This document shows positions 8,153-16,394 of a DNA stretch of 38,086 nt, one piece after another. Below the pieces are notes generated by a model. That model worked only from the letters and a program-made list of their open reading frames with translations, did no database searches and was not told the origin of the DNA. A program made the translations under genes and the position numbers. The DNA is from Actinacidiphila oryziradicis. GTDB taxonomy: Bacteria > Actinomycetota > Actinomycetes > Streptomycetales > Streptomycetaceae. Within the stretch, counting starts at the first letter, position 1. Every line of letters begins with the position of its first letter. Location of the stretch: assembly GCF_005047355.1 (NCBI RefSeq), contig NZ_SUMC01000071.1, positions 1 to 38,086 of the forward strand, given 5' to 3'.

Positions 8153-8445
8153 TCCCCGAGCGTCGCGAATCGCGAAGGATGCGAACCCGCGACGTCGTGG
8201 TCTCAAGCCCCGACTCGGCGATGGGTCTCGTCGTCCGGCAGCCGTCTGAGCAGGCGCTTCGCGGGCCGTCGCAAGGTTGCCGGTCGACACCTTACTAATG
8301 GCATCGCGTATCTAGGTGTCACGAGTTGGGCGGGGCTGATGCCATGAAGAGGTGCGGGTGTCGGCGTGCGGGGTTGTGGCGCGGAGGCGTATACGAGTTG
8401 CGGTCACTGGATGTGCTTGTGCTGACAGTCCGAAGCTTTTGACTC
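8153..8445. other. Intergenic stretch, no gene recognised
   Basis: About 290 bases between the methyltransferase remnant and the end of the convergent unknown gene. Codon usage is not coding-like in any frame. It contains clustered short CGCG-type repeats (about 8160-8200) that can fold but do not form a recognisable RNA gene. Confidence 0.5.
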
Positions 8446-9108
8446 CTACTGGCCGCTCAACTTCGCCCAGGTGTAGCTGTCCATACTGTCGTGAGGGCCG
8501 AATCTGGAGAGTTCCGAGCCGTCGCGCCCCACGGCCACGATGAGCGGTCGTATCCCCCGGCGGCCTGTGGACGGGGACTTCCAGACGACGATGAGACTGC
8601 TGTTCCCGGGCACCTCGATCCGTCGCTCGCCGAGGAGGAGATGGTCCACCTCCGCAGCCGCCTGGAGCTCGTTGGATCCGACCCAGGGGGCCGTCCCGAT
8701 GGAGTGCGGATGCGGATGCCGCAGGCGGTAGGCACGGCTCAGAACGCCTGCGCCTCCGCCGAGCTCAATCATGCCGACTTGCCCGGGCTGGGCCGCCGCC
8801 GGCCTTCCCGCAGGCAAATCACCATCTGAACTGCCGCCACCGCCCGTGTACTGCCACTCCTCGCCGCAGAGCTCCATGAGCGCGGTGTGCGTCTCGGCTT
8901 TCGCGGCCCTGGGGCGCCACACCAGCCAGACCGCGCCGATACCCGCGTCGAGGTCGACGTCACCCGACACCACGGTCAGCCAGCGGCGAGGCAACCAACC
9001 GGGCTGCGGCGCACGGCCGTTGACCATACGCCGGACCACCCTCGGCAGGATGATCTCCAACCAGCGGTGAATCCGGCGCATCCGACGCAGCTCCGCGGAA
9101 GTGGGCAT
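8446..9108 (-). CDS. Hypothetical protein
   Basis: About 220 residues, not recognised. From ATG 9108 it begins PTSAELRRMRRIHRWLEIILP, a basic, tryptophan-containing helix. The middle contains WLTVVSGDVDLDAGIGAVWLVWRPR, in two strand-like runs, and a Gly/Ser-rich linker (TGGGGSSDGD). The C-terminal half has SLIVVWKSPSTGRRGIRPLIV and VGRDGSELSRFG, suggesting a beta-rich domain. No signal peptide or catalytic motif is seen. The frame is open up to ATG 9141, but codons 1-11 there lie against IS3 debris, so I prefer 9108; neither start has a good Shine-Dalgarno. Coding bias supports a real gene. It is followed by no clear operon partner. Confidence 0.55.
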   Translation of the reverse strand: MPTSAELRRMRRIHRWLEIILPRVVRRMVNGRAPQPGWLPRRWLTVVSGDVDLDAGIGAVWLVWRPRAAKAETHTALMELCGEEWQYTGGGGSSDGDLPAGRPAAAQPGQVGMIELGGGAGVLSRAYRLRHPHPHSIGTAPWVGSNELQAAAEVDHLLLGERRIEVPGNSSLIVVWKSPSTGRRGIRPLIVAVGRDGSELSRFGPHDSMDSYTWAKLSGQ

Positions 9109-9159
9109 GTTCACACGGTACCCAGGGTGGGTGAGGCCCATGGCGCCGGTGGGCCGAAG

Positions 9160-9322
9160 CCGCGCCCTTCGCCTGGTTCACTCAGCCGCGCAGCCCCTCA
9201 GGGCTGACCCCCAGCTCACGCGCCACCTCGGTCGGAGTCCGCCCGGACGACCGGACCAGCTCCACCGCGTCCCGTTTGAACTCGGGCGTGTACCGCTTGC
9301 TCATGTTGCTCTTGCCACTCAT
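9160..9322 (-). pseudogene. IS3-family orfA remnant with nonsense codon
   Basis: Minus strand from ATG 9322 reads SGKSNMSKRYTPEFKRDAVE, then RSSGRTPTEVARELGVSPEGLRG, the helix-turn-helix start of IS3-family OrfA. It then hits TGA where the family has Trp (the expected RGWVNQAK is here RG-stop-VNQAK). A GGAGGAAG lies upstream, and GGACAGCCTGATAC on the minus strand (about 9360-9373) may be the left terminal repeat. The catalytic OrfB is missing. Confidence 0.7.
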
Positions 9323-9393
9323 CTACCTGAACTGCTTCCTCCGGGACCCATCCGTCCCAGTATCAGGCTGTCCAGACCAGCGGGGGAACTTCA

Positions 9394-9723
9394 ATGCACA
9401 GCCGGATCTTCACCTCCGAACTGCGCGCCGTCTACTCGCGCCAGGGAGCCGACTCCCGAGCCGGCCAGATCGTCGACGCCCTACTGGAGCAAAGCAGTGA
9501 GTTCGCCGGCCTGTGGAGTGCACACGAGATCGGCGTGCGCCGCGAGCGTGACAGCAAACGCGTTCAGCACCCCGGGCTCGGCATCCTCGAGCTCCACTGC
9601 CAGGTCCTCTTCGACGCCGACCAGGCGCAGGTCCTCCTCGTCTACACCGCCACCCCCGGAACCGAAAGCCACGAAAAACTCCAACTCCTCTCCGTCGTCG
9701 GAGACCGGCAATCTCACGCCTGA
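9394..9723 (+). pseudogene. C-terminal part of MmyB-like XRE regulator
   Basis: 109 codons reading ELRAVYSRQGADSRAGQIVD, EFAGLWSAHEIG, KRVQHPGLGILELHCQ and LLVYTATPGTESHEKLQLL. This is the C-terminal ligand-binding domain of MmyB-like regulators, comparable residue for residue with the end of the intact regulator at 9902-10735 (EFAEIWSEHPVIG, INHPRVGSLDLHGQ, TVFTASPGSEGQEKLQFL). The N-terminal helix-turn-helix and about 170 residues are missing. The break lies where the IS3 left end would be, so insertion followed by deletion probably caused it. ATG 9394 with an upstream GGGGGAA could still allow expression of the orphan domain. Confidence 0.7.
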
Positions 9724-9779
9724 GGCGTGCTCAAACAGGCCGAAGCCTCCCACCCGGCACCAGCGCCCGGCAGCAGCTA

Positions 9780-9897
9780 CCACCCCCAGCGCCAGCGCGG
9801 CCGCGAACAGCGCCTCGGTCGCCGGATTCCCCTCGCCCGCCCTGACGTTCGACAGCGTCTGCCTCGATAGCCCCGCACGGCGGGCGGTCCGGCACCC
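9780..9897 (-). pseudogene. XRE helix-turn-helix fragment
   Basis: A minus-strand frame reads RRAGLSRQTLSNVRAGEGNP followed by ATEALFAAALALGV, matching the recognition-helix region of XRE/HTH_3 regulators. Only about 40 codons resemble the family. Both sides run into unrelated sequence, so this is a scrap wedged between two MmyB-type genes. Confidence 0.4.
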
Positions 9898-9901
9898 ACT
9901 G

Positions 9902-10735
9902 TCAGACGAGTTGGCCGCCGCGGAGGGCAAGGAACTGGAGTTTCTCCTGGCCTTCGCTGCCAGGGCTAGCGGTGAAGACCGTGAGGATCTGGGACTGGTC
10001 GGGGTCGATCAGGCTCTGCCCGTGCAGGTCCAGGGAACCGACCCGGGGGTGGTTGATGCGCTTGGGTTCGCAGTAGCGGCCAATGACCGGGTGTTCGCTC
10101 CAGATCTCGGCGAATTCCTTGCTGGTCCTCAGCAGCGTGTTCACGAGGGCCCCGGTGCGGGGGTCGGCGAGGTCGCGGCCGTGGGCTCCCCGTAGCTGTG
10201 CGGCAACGGTCCGGCTGTGCCGGGCGTGGTCCTCGGCGGGGAAGAGCTTACGTTCGGCCGGGTCGGTGAACCAGCGGTAGGCCAGGGCGCGGGCCATGCC
10301 GGCATGCCGGGTCTGGTCGCCGATGAGGAGAGTGGAGTACCGGTTTTGTGCGAGGGTTTCGCCGAGGTGGTTGATGATCTGGGCCGGGCTGTCCTCCATC
10401 CGCTGGAAGATCGCCAGCATGCCCGGGTTGACGTGGTCGGTGCGGGCGACGCGCTGGGGAGTGGCGTAGCCGACCAGCCGGAAGAGATGGTCGCGTTCGT
10501 CGAGGGTCAGGCGCAGGCCCTGTGCGATGGCGGCGAGCATCTGCTCGGAGGGGCGAGGGCCGCGCTGTTGCTCAATGCGACTGTAGTAGTCGGTCGACAT
10601 GTTGCTGAGGGCGGCGACCTCTTCCCGACGCAGGCCGCCGATGCGCCGGCGACGGGTGCGGAGCAGGCCGACGTCCTCGGGCTGCAGCGCCTCGCGCCGG
10701 GTGCGCAGGAAATCGGCGAGCTCGACGCGGTCCAT
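9902..10735 (-). CDS. MmyB-like XRE-family transcriptional regulator
   Basis: 277 residues. The N-terminal helix-turn-helix domain reads LADFLRTRREALQPEDVGL and RIGGLRREEVAALSNMSTDY followed by YSRIEQQRG, the characteristic start of MmyB-like regulators. The rest is the PAS-like C-terminal domain that in this family binds small hydrophobic ligands. ATG 10735 has AGGAG about 8 bases upstream. Longer in-frame starts (to 10852) lack family resemblance. The gene is divergent from the aldehyde dehydrogenase at 10990. MmyB-type regulators are typically placed opposite a single dehydrogenase gene that they control (established pattern), so the dehydrogenase is the likely target, with sites in the 254-base gap. 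A C-terminal remnant of a second MmyB-like protein lies just downstream, facing it. Confidence 0.9.
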   Translation of the reverse strand: MDRVELADFLRTRREALQPEDVGLLRTRRRRIGGLRREEVAALSNMSTDYYSRIEQQRGPRPSEQMLAAIAQGLRLTLDERDHLFRLVGYATPQRVARTDHVNPGMLAIFQRMEDSPAQIINHLGETLAQNRYSTLLIGDQTRHAGMARALAYRWFTDPAERKLFPAEDHARHSRTVAAQLRGAHGRDLADPRTGALVNTLLRTSKEFAEIWSEHPVIGRYCEPKRINHPRVGSLDLHGQSLIDPDQSQILTVFTASPGSEGQEKLQFLALRGGQLV

Positions 10736-10989
10736 GCGCACTCTCCTCTCCGTACGGGCAGGGGCGGCAAGCCCTCGACGAGCAAGATCTAGGGGCTCGC
10801 CTTCTTGGTGAGCGCCACTCAGGTCGGAGGTATTCCCAACCCCCAGCGGCACAGTGATGGGAGGTTCAAGGGCTCAGCCAGGGGCAGAGTGTCCGTGGCT
10901 GATGCACCGCGGCCGCAGTATTGAGTGACCGGGATCACGGGACTACCTGTCCCTGGTTGCGCTCATTGCTTCCTGTGACGCTGGGCGGC

Positions 10990-12423
10990 ATGACCAGCAA
11001 CAAGGAACTCAGCTTCCCTGCCCCCGCCCACTGGATCGACGGTCGGGCCGTGCTCTTCGACGGCCCGGCGATCGAAGTGCTCAACCCGGCCACCGGCGTC
11101 GTCATCGCCACCGTCCCCGAGGGCACGGCAGCCGACGTCGACCGCGCCGTGGCTGCGGCCACCGCCGCGTTCCCGGCGTGGGCGGCGACAGCGCCGGCCG
11201 AGCGCGCCGCGGTTATACGCCGCATCGCCCCGGGCCTCAAGGCGCGCGGCGAGGAGATCGCGGCCGCCATGAGCGCCGAGATGGGTGCCCCGATCTCCTT
11301 CGCCCGCAGGGTCGCGACCGGGCTGCCGCCCATGACGATCGAGACCCTCGCCGGTGTCGCGGAGGACTTCCCCTGGAGTGAGGAGATCGCGAACTCGCTG
11401 ATCGTGCGGGAGCCGATCGGCGTGGTCGCAGCGATCGTTCCGTGGAACTTCCCGCTCCAGCAGATCGTCACCAAGGTCATCCCGGCCCTGCTCGCAGGCA
11501 ACAGCGTGGTCCTCAAGCCGTCCGAAGTCGCCCCGTTGGTCGCCCGGACCTTCGCGGAGGCCGCCACCGAGGCCGGCCTGCCCGCCGGCGTGCTCAACGT
11601 CGTACACGGGACCGGCCAAGTCGTCGGTGAGGCGCTCGCCGCGCACCCGGGCATCGACATGGTGTCCTTCACCGGCTCCACCCGCGCCGGCAAACAGGTC
11701 TCCGCCGCTGCCTCCAAGACGGTCAAGCGGGTCGCCCTGGAACTGGGCGGCAAGTCCGCCAACATCATCCTGCCCGATGCCGACCTGAAGGACGCCGTCA
11801 CCCGCGGGCTCGCCAGCGCCTGGACCAACAATGGCCAGATCTGTGGCGCCTACACGCGCATGCTGGTCCCGGCCGGCCTGCACGACGAGGTCGTCAACCT
11901 GCTCCGAGAAGCGGCCGACGAGTACACGGTGGGCGACCCGGCCGACGAGACCACCCGGCTCGGCCCGCTGGCCTCCGAAGCCCAGCGCGAACGCGTGACC
12001 GCGTACATCGAGCGGGGCATCGCCGACGGCGCAACCCTCGTCCTCGGCGGCCCCGGCCGGCCCGACCGACTGCCCACCGGTGCCTATGTCAGGCCCACGA
12101 TCTTCGCCAACGTCGACCCCGACTCCGTCATCGCCCAAGAGGAGATCTTCGGCCCCGTGCTGGCCGTCATCCCCTACACCGACGACGACCACGCCGTGCA
12201 GATCGCCAACAGCACCATCTACGGCCTCAACGGCGCCGTCTTCGGCGAAGGCGAGCACGCCCTGGCCATCGCCAAGCGCATGCGCACCGGACAGGTCGAC
12301 ATCAACGGCGGTCAGTTCAACCCGCTCGCTCCCTTCGGCGGTTACAAACAGTCCGGCAACGGCCGCGAGTATGGCCGCCTCGGCCTGGAGGAGTTCCTGG
12401 AGACCAAGGCCATCCAACGCTGA
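10990..12423 (+). CDS. NAD(P)-dependent aldehyde dehydrogenase
   Basis: 477 residues, ALDH superfamily. NAD-binding and catalytic elements are in order: PWNFPLQQIVTKVIPALLAG, SFTGSTRAGK, LELGGKSANI with general-base Glu about 251, GQICGAYTR with nucleophile Cys about 285, EEIFGPVLAVI, and the C-terminal PFGGYKQSGNGREYG. All key residues are present and the length is normal. ATG 10990 fits the family start (a GGGCGG lies just upstream); upstream in-frame starts to 10921 lie in the presumed promoter region. It oxidises an aldehyde to its acid; substrate unknown. Divergent from the MmyB-like regulator, which probably controls it. No downstream operon partner: the next genes are remnants. Confidence 0.93.
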   Translation: MTSNKELSFPAPAHWIDGRAVLFDGPAIEVLNPATGVVIATVPEGTAADVDRAVAAATAAFPAWAATAPAERAAVIRRIAPGLKARGEEIAAAMSAEMGAPISFARRVATGLPPMTIETLAGVAEDFPWSEEIANSLIVREPIGVVAAIVPWNFPLQQIVTKVIPALLAGNSVVLKPSEVAPLVARTFAEAATEAGLPAGVLNVVHGTGQVVGEALAAHPGIDMVSFTGSTRAGKQVSAAASKTVKRVALELGGKSANIILPDADLKDAVTRGLASAWTNNGQICGAYTRMLVPAGLHDEVVNLLREAADEYTVGDPADETTRLGPLASEAQRERVTAYIERGIADGATLVLGGPGRPDRLPTGAYVRPTIFANVDPDSVIAQEEIFGPVLAVIPYTDDDHAVQIANSTIYGLNGAVFGEGEHALAIAKRMRTGQVDINGGQFNPLAPFGGYKQSGNGREYGRLGLEEFLETKAIQR

Positions 12424-12720
12424 TCCGGCCCGCCGTGCGACAGGCGGTCCCCTTGGAAGACGCCACGCCCAGCGGCGACTGACCGAAGCGATGCAAACCG
12501 CGCCAGCCAGCACTCTGGTGCTCTCCGGCGCGTCGGAGGCTCAGCCCGTCAAGGCCGGCCCGGGTGCGCGACGATCAACGGAGTGTCCACGCCAGTCACC
12601 CGATGGCGGCGGTTGACTTCGAATCCACGGCTGTGCGCCGTCGACCGTTCGCGCACCCGGCTGTCGGAGCGGTTCTCCCGCCCCGGCCCACCCCGAAAGA
12701 CGATCCTCAAGAAGGTACCC

Positions 12721-12924
12721 ATGACGATCCCGGCCAAGTACGCGTTCGATCCCGAGCTCGCGGCGGTGACGCAATTCCCGGCGCTGCTCGCCGGGGGCGT
12801 CCCGGTCGAACTCCACCTGTTCCCCGGCACGTTCCACGGCTCATCCGTGATCGGCGACGCCGTCGTGTCCCAGCGGGAGGCGGCCGAACGGATCGCCGTG
12901 CTGCGCAAGGCTCTGGGCGCGTAG
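12721..12924 (+). pseudogene. Alpha/beta-hydrolase reduced to fused N- and C-terminal ends
   Basis: 67 codons with ATG at 12721 and AAGAAGG upstream. The N-terminus MTIPAKYAFDPELAAV looks like the start of a fold-3 (acetylhydrolase/HSL-type) hydrolase. It jumps directly to LLAGGVPVELHLFPGTFHG, the C-terminal segment carrying the catalytic His, and SQREAAERIAVLRKALGA. The central roughly 220 residues with HGGG and GxSxG are missing, so this is an in-frame internal deletion. A non-catalytic 67-residue peptide could still be made. Confidence 0.6.
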
Positions 12925-12939
12925 CCTCAGCCGCGGGGA

Positions 12940-13075
12940 GGACACGGACATCGGTGCGGACGGCAATCGCTGTACCGCCGACGTCCCCGATCTCCGCGGC
13001 GACCCGATCCAGCTCCTTCTGACGCCGCCCGGCGAGCACGACGTTCGGGCCCTGCGCGGCGAGCGCCTTTCACGC
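12940..13075 (-). pseudogene. Short-chain dehydrogenase N-terminal fragment
   Basis: Minus strand reads ALAAQGPNVVLAGRRQKELD, RVAAEIGDVGGTAIAVRTDV, the segment after the glycine-rich loop of classical SDRs (beta2 to beta4). The TGxxxGIG loop, NNAG and YxxxK are missing. It ends abruptly into the tail of the hydrolase remnant. Confidence 0.55.
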
Positions 13076-13113
13076 CCTCGCCCGGCGTGCAGGACGCGCC
13101 TCGAACACAGGAT

Positions 13114-13157
13114 CCGGCCGTCGCGCAGGCACGGCCGCCGGCCTGCGCGACGGCCGG
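13114..13157. terminator. Long perfect hairpin
   Basis: CCGGCCGTCGCGCAGGC (13114-13130) pairs perfectly with 13141-13157 around a 10-base loop: a 17-bp stem. It lies directly downstream of the minus-strand gene ending at 13164 and likely terminates it. Confidence 0.65.
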
Positions 13158-13163
13158 CGGCTG

Positions 13164-13463
13164 TCAGGGGCTGTCAGGGGTGTGCGGCGTCCTGGCCGGG
13201 TAGCGTCCGCGCATCGCGTCGCTGGCGGCCGGACCGGCGGTGAAGACGAAGGCATCGCTGTCGTCGAGCCGGCGACCGGTGGCCGCGTCGACGACGACGG
13301 GTTCGACCTCTTCGCCACTGTGGGCGTCCACCAGGATCATGCTGCGCTTCTGCGGGTCGAGGCGGGCGTTCCCCCATGCCGCGAGGGCCACGACGACCGG
13401 GCCTCGGCCATCGTCGGTGCCGAGCATGTCATCGACGGCGGCACCCCTCCCGCCATCTGACAC
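13164..13463 (-). CDS. Small hypothetical protein
   Basis: 99 residues, not recognised. GTG 13463 starts SDGGRGAAVDDMLGTDDGRG. The core reads VVVALAAWGNARLDPQKRS, MILVDAHSGEEVEPVVVDAA and DAFVFTAGPAASDAMRGRY: alternating strands and a short helix, so a compact folded domain is likely. No signal peptide or catalytic motif. Shine-Dalgarno is weak (GGGCAGGGTG). Followed at once by a strong hairpin (13114-13157). Codon bias supports a real gene. It is divergent from the SnoaL-like remnant at 13496, 32 bases away. It could be the C-terminal part of a longer protein whose start was lost. Confidence 0.5.
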   Translation of the reverse strand: MSDGGRGAAVDDMLGTDDGRGPVVVALAAWGNARLDPQKRSMILVDAHSGEEVEPVVVDAATGRRLDDSDAFVFTAGPAASDAMRGRYPARTPHTPDSP

Positions 13464-13495
13464 GGCCCCGCACCCTGCCCAAGGAAGCAGACCCG

Positions 13496-13783
13496 ATGAT
13501 CGACCAGCCGAAGAACCAGCAGATCGACCCCACAGAGCTGCCCAAAGCGATCACCCGCTACCTCCACGCCCACCGCGTCCGCGCAGACTTCTTGGGCAAG
13601 GGCATGAACAGCGACTTCGAGGCGATCGCGGATGTCCTGATCCCCACAACACTCGGGGAAGCCGCAGCCGATGGAAGCGCACTGGAAACGGAGCATCACG
13701 CCACCGCGCCAGTCCCCGGCCCTCCTCGGATCGCGGGTGGTAGTTCCTGCTCGGCCCACACGGTTTTGCCGTCCGGTGTGTAG
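13496..13783 (+). pseudogene. SnoaL-like (NTF2-fold) protein, N-terminal fragment only
   Basis: ATG 13496 with AAGGAAG at 13481-13487. The start reads MIDQPKNQQIDPTELPKAIT, RYLHAHRVR, the first helix of SnoaL/NTF2-fold proteins, where the family continues with an aspartate-rich turn. Here it switches to unrelated sequence (ADFLGKGMNSDFEAIADVL) and ends after 95 codons, overlapping the 3' end of the convergent PP2C gene by 88 bases. It looks truncated by a rearrangement that joined it to the PP2C gene. Confidence 0.45.
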
Positions 13784-16299
13784 CGGGTGCCGCGCCGGTG
13801 GGACAGATGGGCGACCAGGAGGAGGCCGCGGCCGCCCTCGTCGGTGGTCCGGGCGTGGCGCACGCGTGGGACGCAGTTGCTGGTGTCGGAGACTTCGCAG
13901 GTCAGGAGCTGGTGGCGGATCAGGCGCAAGCGGATCGGGCCGGTGGCGTGGCGGATGGCGTTGGTGACCAGTTCGCTGACGATCAGCTCACTGGTCGTGG
14001 CCAGGTCCTGCAGTCCCCAGTGGGTGAGTTGGCGGAGAGCCAGGGACCGGGCGGTGCTGACGGCGGCCGGGTCGGTGGGCAGGTCCCAGGAGACCACCTG
14101 ATCCGGGCTGAGGGTGCGGGTCCGGGCGAGGAGCAGGGTGACATCGTCGCACGGTGCTGGGGCCGGCAGCGTGTCGACCGCGGCCGAGCAGAGGTCTTCC
14201 AGCGGGAGGCCGGGGCGGGCCAGGACGGTGGCCAGGCGGTGCATCCCGGCGTCGATGTCCTGGTCGTGGGTTTCGACCAGGCCGTCGGTGTAGAGGGCGA
14301 GCACGCTCCCTTCGGGCAGTTCCAGCTCCACGGACTCGAAGGGGAAGGGGATCAGCCCGAGGCCGAGGGGGGTTCCGGCTGGGAGGTCGGGGAAGGTGAC
14401 GTGGCCGTGCGGGTCGACGATGGCGGGCGGGGGGTGGCCGGCCCGGGCCATCGTGCACCGCCGGGTGACCGGGTCGTAGACGGCGTACAGGCAGGTGGCA
14501 CCCATCACGCCGGTGGCCGGGCCCTTGGCGTCGGTGTCCTCCTCGGTGAGGCGGATGGCCAGGTCGTCAAGGCGGGTCAGCAGTTCGTCGGGGGGCAGGT
14601 CCATGTCGGCGAGGGTGTGCACGGCGGTGCGGAGCCTGCCCATGGTGGCGGCGGCGTTGATGCCGTGCCCGACCACGTCGCCGACGACCAGGGCCACCCG
14701 GGCCCCGGACAGCGGGATCACGTCGAACCAGTCGCCCCCGGCGCCGTGGTGGATGTCGGCCGGCAGGTAGCGCGAGGCCACCCCGGCGGCGGACCCGCCC
14801 GTCAGATGATGTGGGAGCAGGTTGCGCTGGAGCGCGAGGGCCGCGGTGCGCTCGCGGGTGTACCGGCGGGCGTTGTCCAAGGACAGCGCGGCCCGGGCGA
14901 CGAGCTCCTCGGCGAGGAGCAGGTCGTCCTCCTCGAACGGCACCGCGTCCTCCGTACGGACGAAGACCGCCACGCCCAGCACGGTGCCGCGCGCGTGGAT
15001 CGGCACATACATCCAGGAGTGCATGACGTACTCGTGGATCTTCTGCGCCCGTGCCGGGTCCTGGTCGAGCCAGGTGCCGGGGGAGGTGACTATGGCCGGT
15101 TCCAGGTGGGACTTCCCGGAGGACAGGACGCGGATGTAGGGCGAGGCTGGTGGGACAAAGACCGCTTCCCCTCGTGGGTAGAGGGACTCCGGGGCCCCGG
15201 GGCGGATCGACGCCATGCCCGCGCGGGGGACGACGGGGATCTGCTCACCCATCGGCCCCAGCCGGGCCAGCGGCTCCTCACCGAGCGGGACCGATTCCGT
15301 CAGGTCGACGGCGACGAAATCGGCCAAGAGCGGCACCGCAAGGTCGGCCAGTTCCTGGCCGGTCCGCATGACGTCCAGGGTGGTGCCGATCCGCGTGCTG
15401 GCCTCGCTGAGGACCGCCAGGCGCTCGCGCGCCCGCTCTCTGTCGGTGACGTCCACCAACATGGCGCACACGCCCAGCGCGTGGCCCTCAGCGTCATCGA
15501 GGCGGAAGAAGGAGACCGCGAACGCGTGTTTCCAAGGCGTATCCGCCGGCAGCCATGCCGGGTACTCAAGGTCGACCACCGGGGTACCGCCCTCCAGTAC
15601 CTGCCGCGTCACCGCCTCCATCGCTTCGGCCTCGAAGCCGGGCACCGTCTCCGGCAGCCGCCGCCCCAGCCGCATCTCGGGAGGGATGCCGTCCCGGAGC
15701 TCTGCGATGTCGTTCACCCAGGTGCAGCGCAGCTCCACGTCGCGGACGACGATCCCGATCGGTGCGCGGATCAGAAGCGACGATAGCCTCAATCCGTTTA
15801 CCGCCGATGAGAAAACCGCGGCCATGTCGGTCACCGAGACAAGCCAACGGGCGCTGCCGTGCTGCCCCGACAACGGGGAGACCCGCAGGCTCACATCGAG
15901 CCTGCGGCCGTCGCGGTGGCGCAGTGCCGCAAGGCCGGACCAGCCACCCCGGACACGGCACCGCTCCGCGAAGGCGGATGCCTTCGCCCAGTCTTCGGCA
16001 AACGCCAGCATGACCCCGGCAGGTCGGCTCACCACCTCCGCGGGCGAGTAGCCGACCAGCCGCTGGGCAGCCTGCGTCCACCCGACCACTGCCCCTTCCG
16101 CGTCAATCATCGCGATCGGCGCGCCGACCACCTCGGAGGACCCCGGCACTGCGGCGGCCACCATGCGCTCAGGGCTGTCCACCGCGGCCGTCCCGCCTGC
16201 GAGGTGTGTTCCCGCCGGGATCACACCGTTTGCGTCGGCCGTGCGGTCGAGCCAATCGGCCGGCAACGCGCGCTCAGAGGTCATCGTTCGAAAATACAT
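13696..16299 (-). CDS. PAS-PAS-GAF-PP2C (SpoIIE-type) phosphatase with HATPase anti-sigma kinase domain
   Basis: 867 residues if started at ATG 16299. Order: PAS (about 50-160, APIAMIDAEGAVVGWTQAAQ), second PAS-like domain (about 175-300, APIGIVVRDVELRCTWVND), GAF (about 305-490, TRIGTTLDVMRTGQELADLA), PP2C/SpoIIE phosphatase (about 505-715, GGDWFDVIP, VVGDVVGHG, LYTDGLVE, DDVTLLLAR) and a C-terminal GHKL ATPase (SELIVSELVTNAIRHA, DEGGRGLLLV). Such proteins act in Streptomyces partner-switching, dephosphorylating anti-anti-sigma factors while the kinase domain acts like RsbW. Metal-binding aspartates of PP2C look intact. ATG 16284 is an alternative start; neither has a Shine-Dalgarno, and TATATGT sits 5-11 bases upstream of 16299, so a leaderless message is possible. 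No cognate STAS gene is in the window. Confidence 0.9.
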   Translation of the reverse strand: MYFRTMTSERALPADWLDRTADANGVIPAGTHLAGGTAAVDSPERMVAAAVPGSSEVVGAPIAMIDAEGAVVGWTQAAQRLVGYSPAEVVSRPAGVMLAFAEDWAKASAFAERCRVRGGWSGLAALRHRDGRRLDVSLRVSPLSGQHGSARWLVSVTDMAAVFSSAVNGLRLSSLLIRAPIGIVVRDVELRCTWVNDIAELRDGIPPEMRLGRRLPETVPGFEAEAMEAVTRQVLEGGTPVVDLEYPAWLPADTPWKHAFAVSFFRLDDAEGHALGVCAMLVDVTDRERARERLAVLSEASTRIGTTLDVMRTGQELADLAVPLLADFVAVDLTESVPLGEEPLARLGPMGEQIPVVPRAGMASIRPGAPESLYPRGEAVFVPPASPYIRVLSSGKSHLEPAIVTSPGTWLDQDPARAQKIHEYVMHSWMYVPIHARGTVLGVAVFVRTEDAVPFEEDDLLLAEELVARAALSLDNARRYTRERTAALALQRNLLPHHLTGGSAAGVASRYLPADIHHGAGGDWFDVIPLSGARVALVVGDVVGHGINAAATMGRLRTAVHTLADMDLPPDELLTRLDDLAIRLTEEDTDAKGPATGVMGATCLYAVYDPVTRRCTMARAGHPPPAIVDPHGHVTFPDLPAGTPLGLGLIPFPFESVELELPEGSVLALYTDGLVETHDQDIDAGMHRLATVLARPGLPLEDLCSAAVDTLPAPAPCDDVTLLLARTRTLSPDQVVSWDLPTDPAAVSTARSLALRQLTHWGLQDLATTSELIVSELVTNAIRHATGPIRLRLIRHQLLTCEVSDTSNCVPRVRHARTTDEGGRGLLLVAHLSHRRGTRYTPDGKTVWAEQELPPAIRGGPGTGAVA

Positions 16300-16368
16300 G
16301 ATTTACATATATGTCTGGTATTTCATCATCATCGCGAATCTGGGCTCCTGTGCCGCTCGAAAATACGA
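16300..16368 (-). promoter_or_regulatory. AT-rich promoter region of the PP2C gene
   Basis: This 70-base stretch is markedly AT-rich compared with its surroundings. On the minus strand TATATGT lies just before ATG 16299 and could be the -10 box of a leaderless promoter; ACATATATGT (about 16304-16313) is also a perfect palindrome. The ten-mer TCGAAAATAC occurs twice in the same orientation (16288-16297 and 16357-16366). Confidence 0.4.
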
Positions 16369-16394
16369 TCCGGTGCTGTGAACTGCGGTGATGC

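Noticed and set aside
8160..8205. Possible tRNA T-arm (GGGTTCGCATCC on the minus strand)
   Set aside because: The stem does not pair as a T-arm should and no D-arm, anticodon arm or acceptor stem is found.
9481..9930. Full 149-codon minus-strand gene opposite the MmyB remnant
   Set aside because: Only about 40 codons resemble an XRE regulator; the rest is a mirror of the remnant on the other strand, so I list just the fragment.
13159..13180. Tandem GCTGTCAGGG repeat
   Set aside because: Two copies only, inside the end of a gene; no sign of a repeat array or CRISPR.
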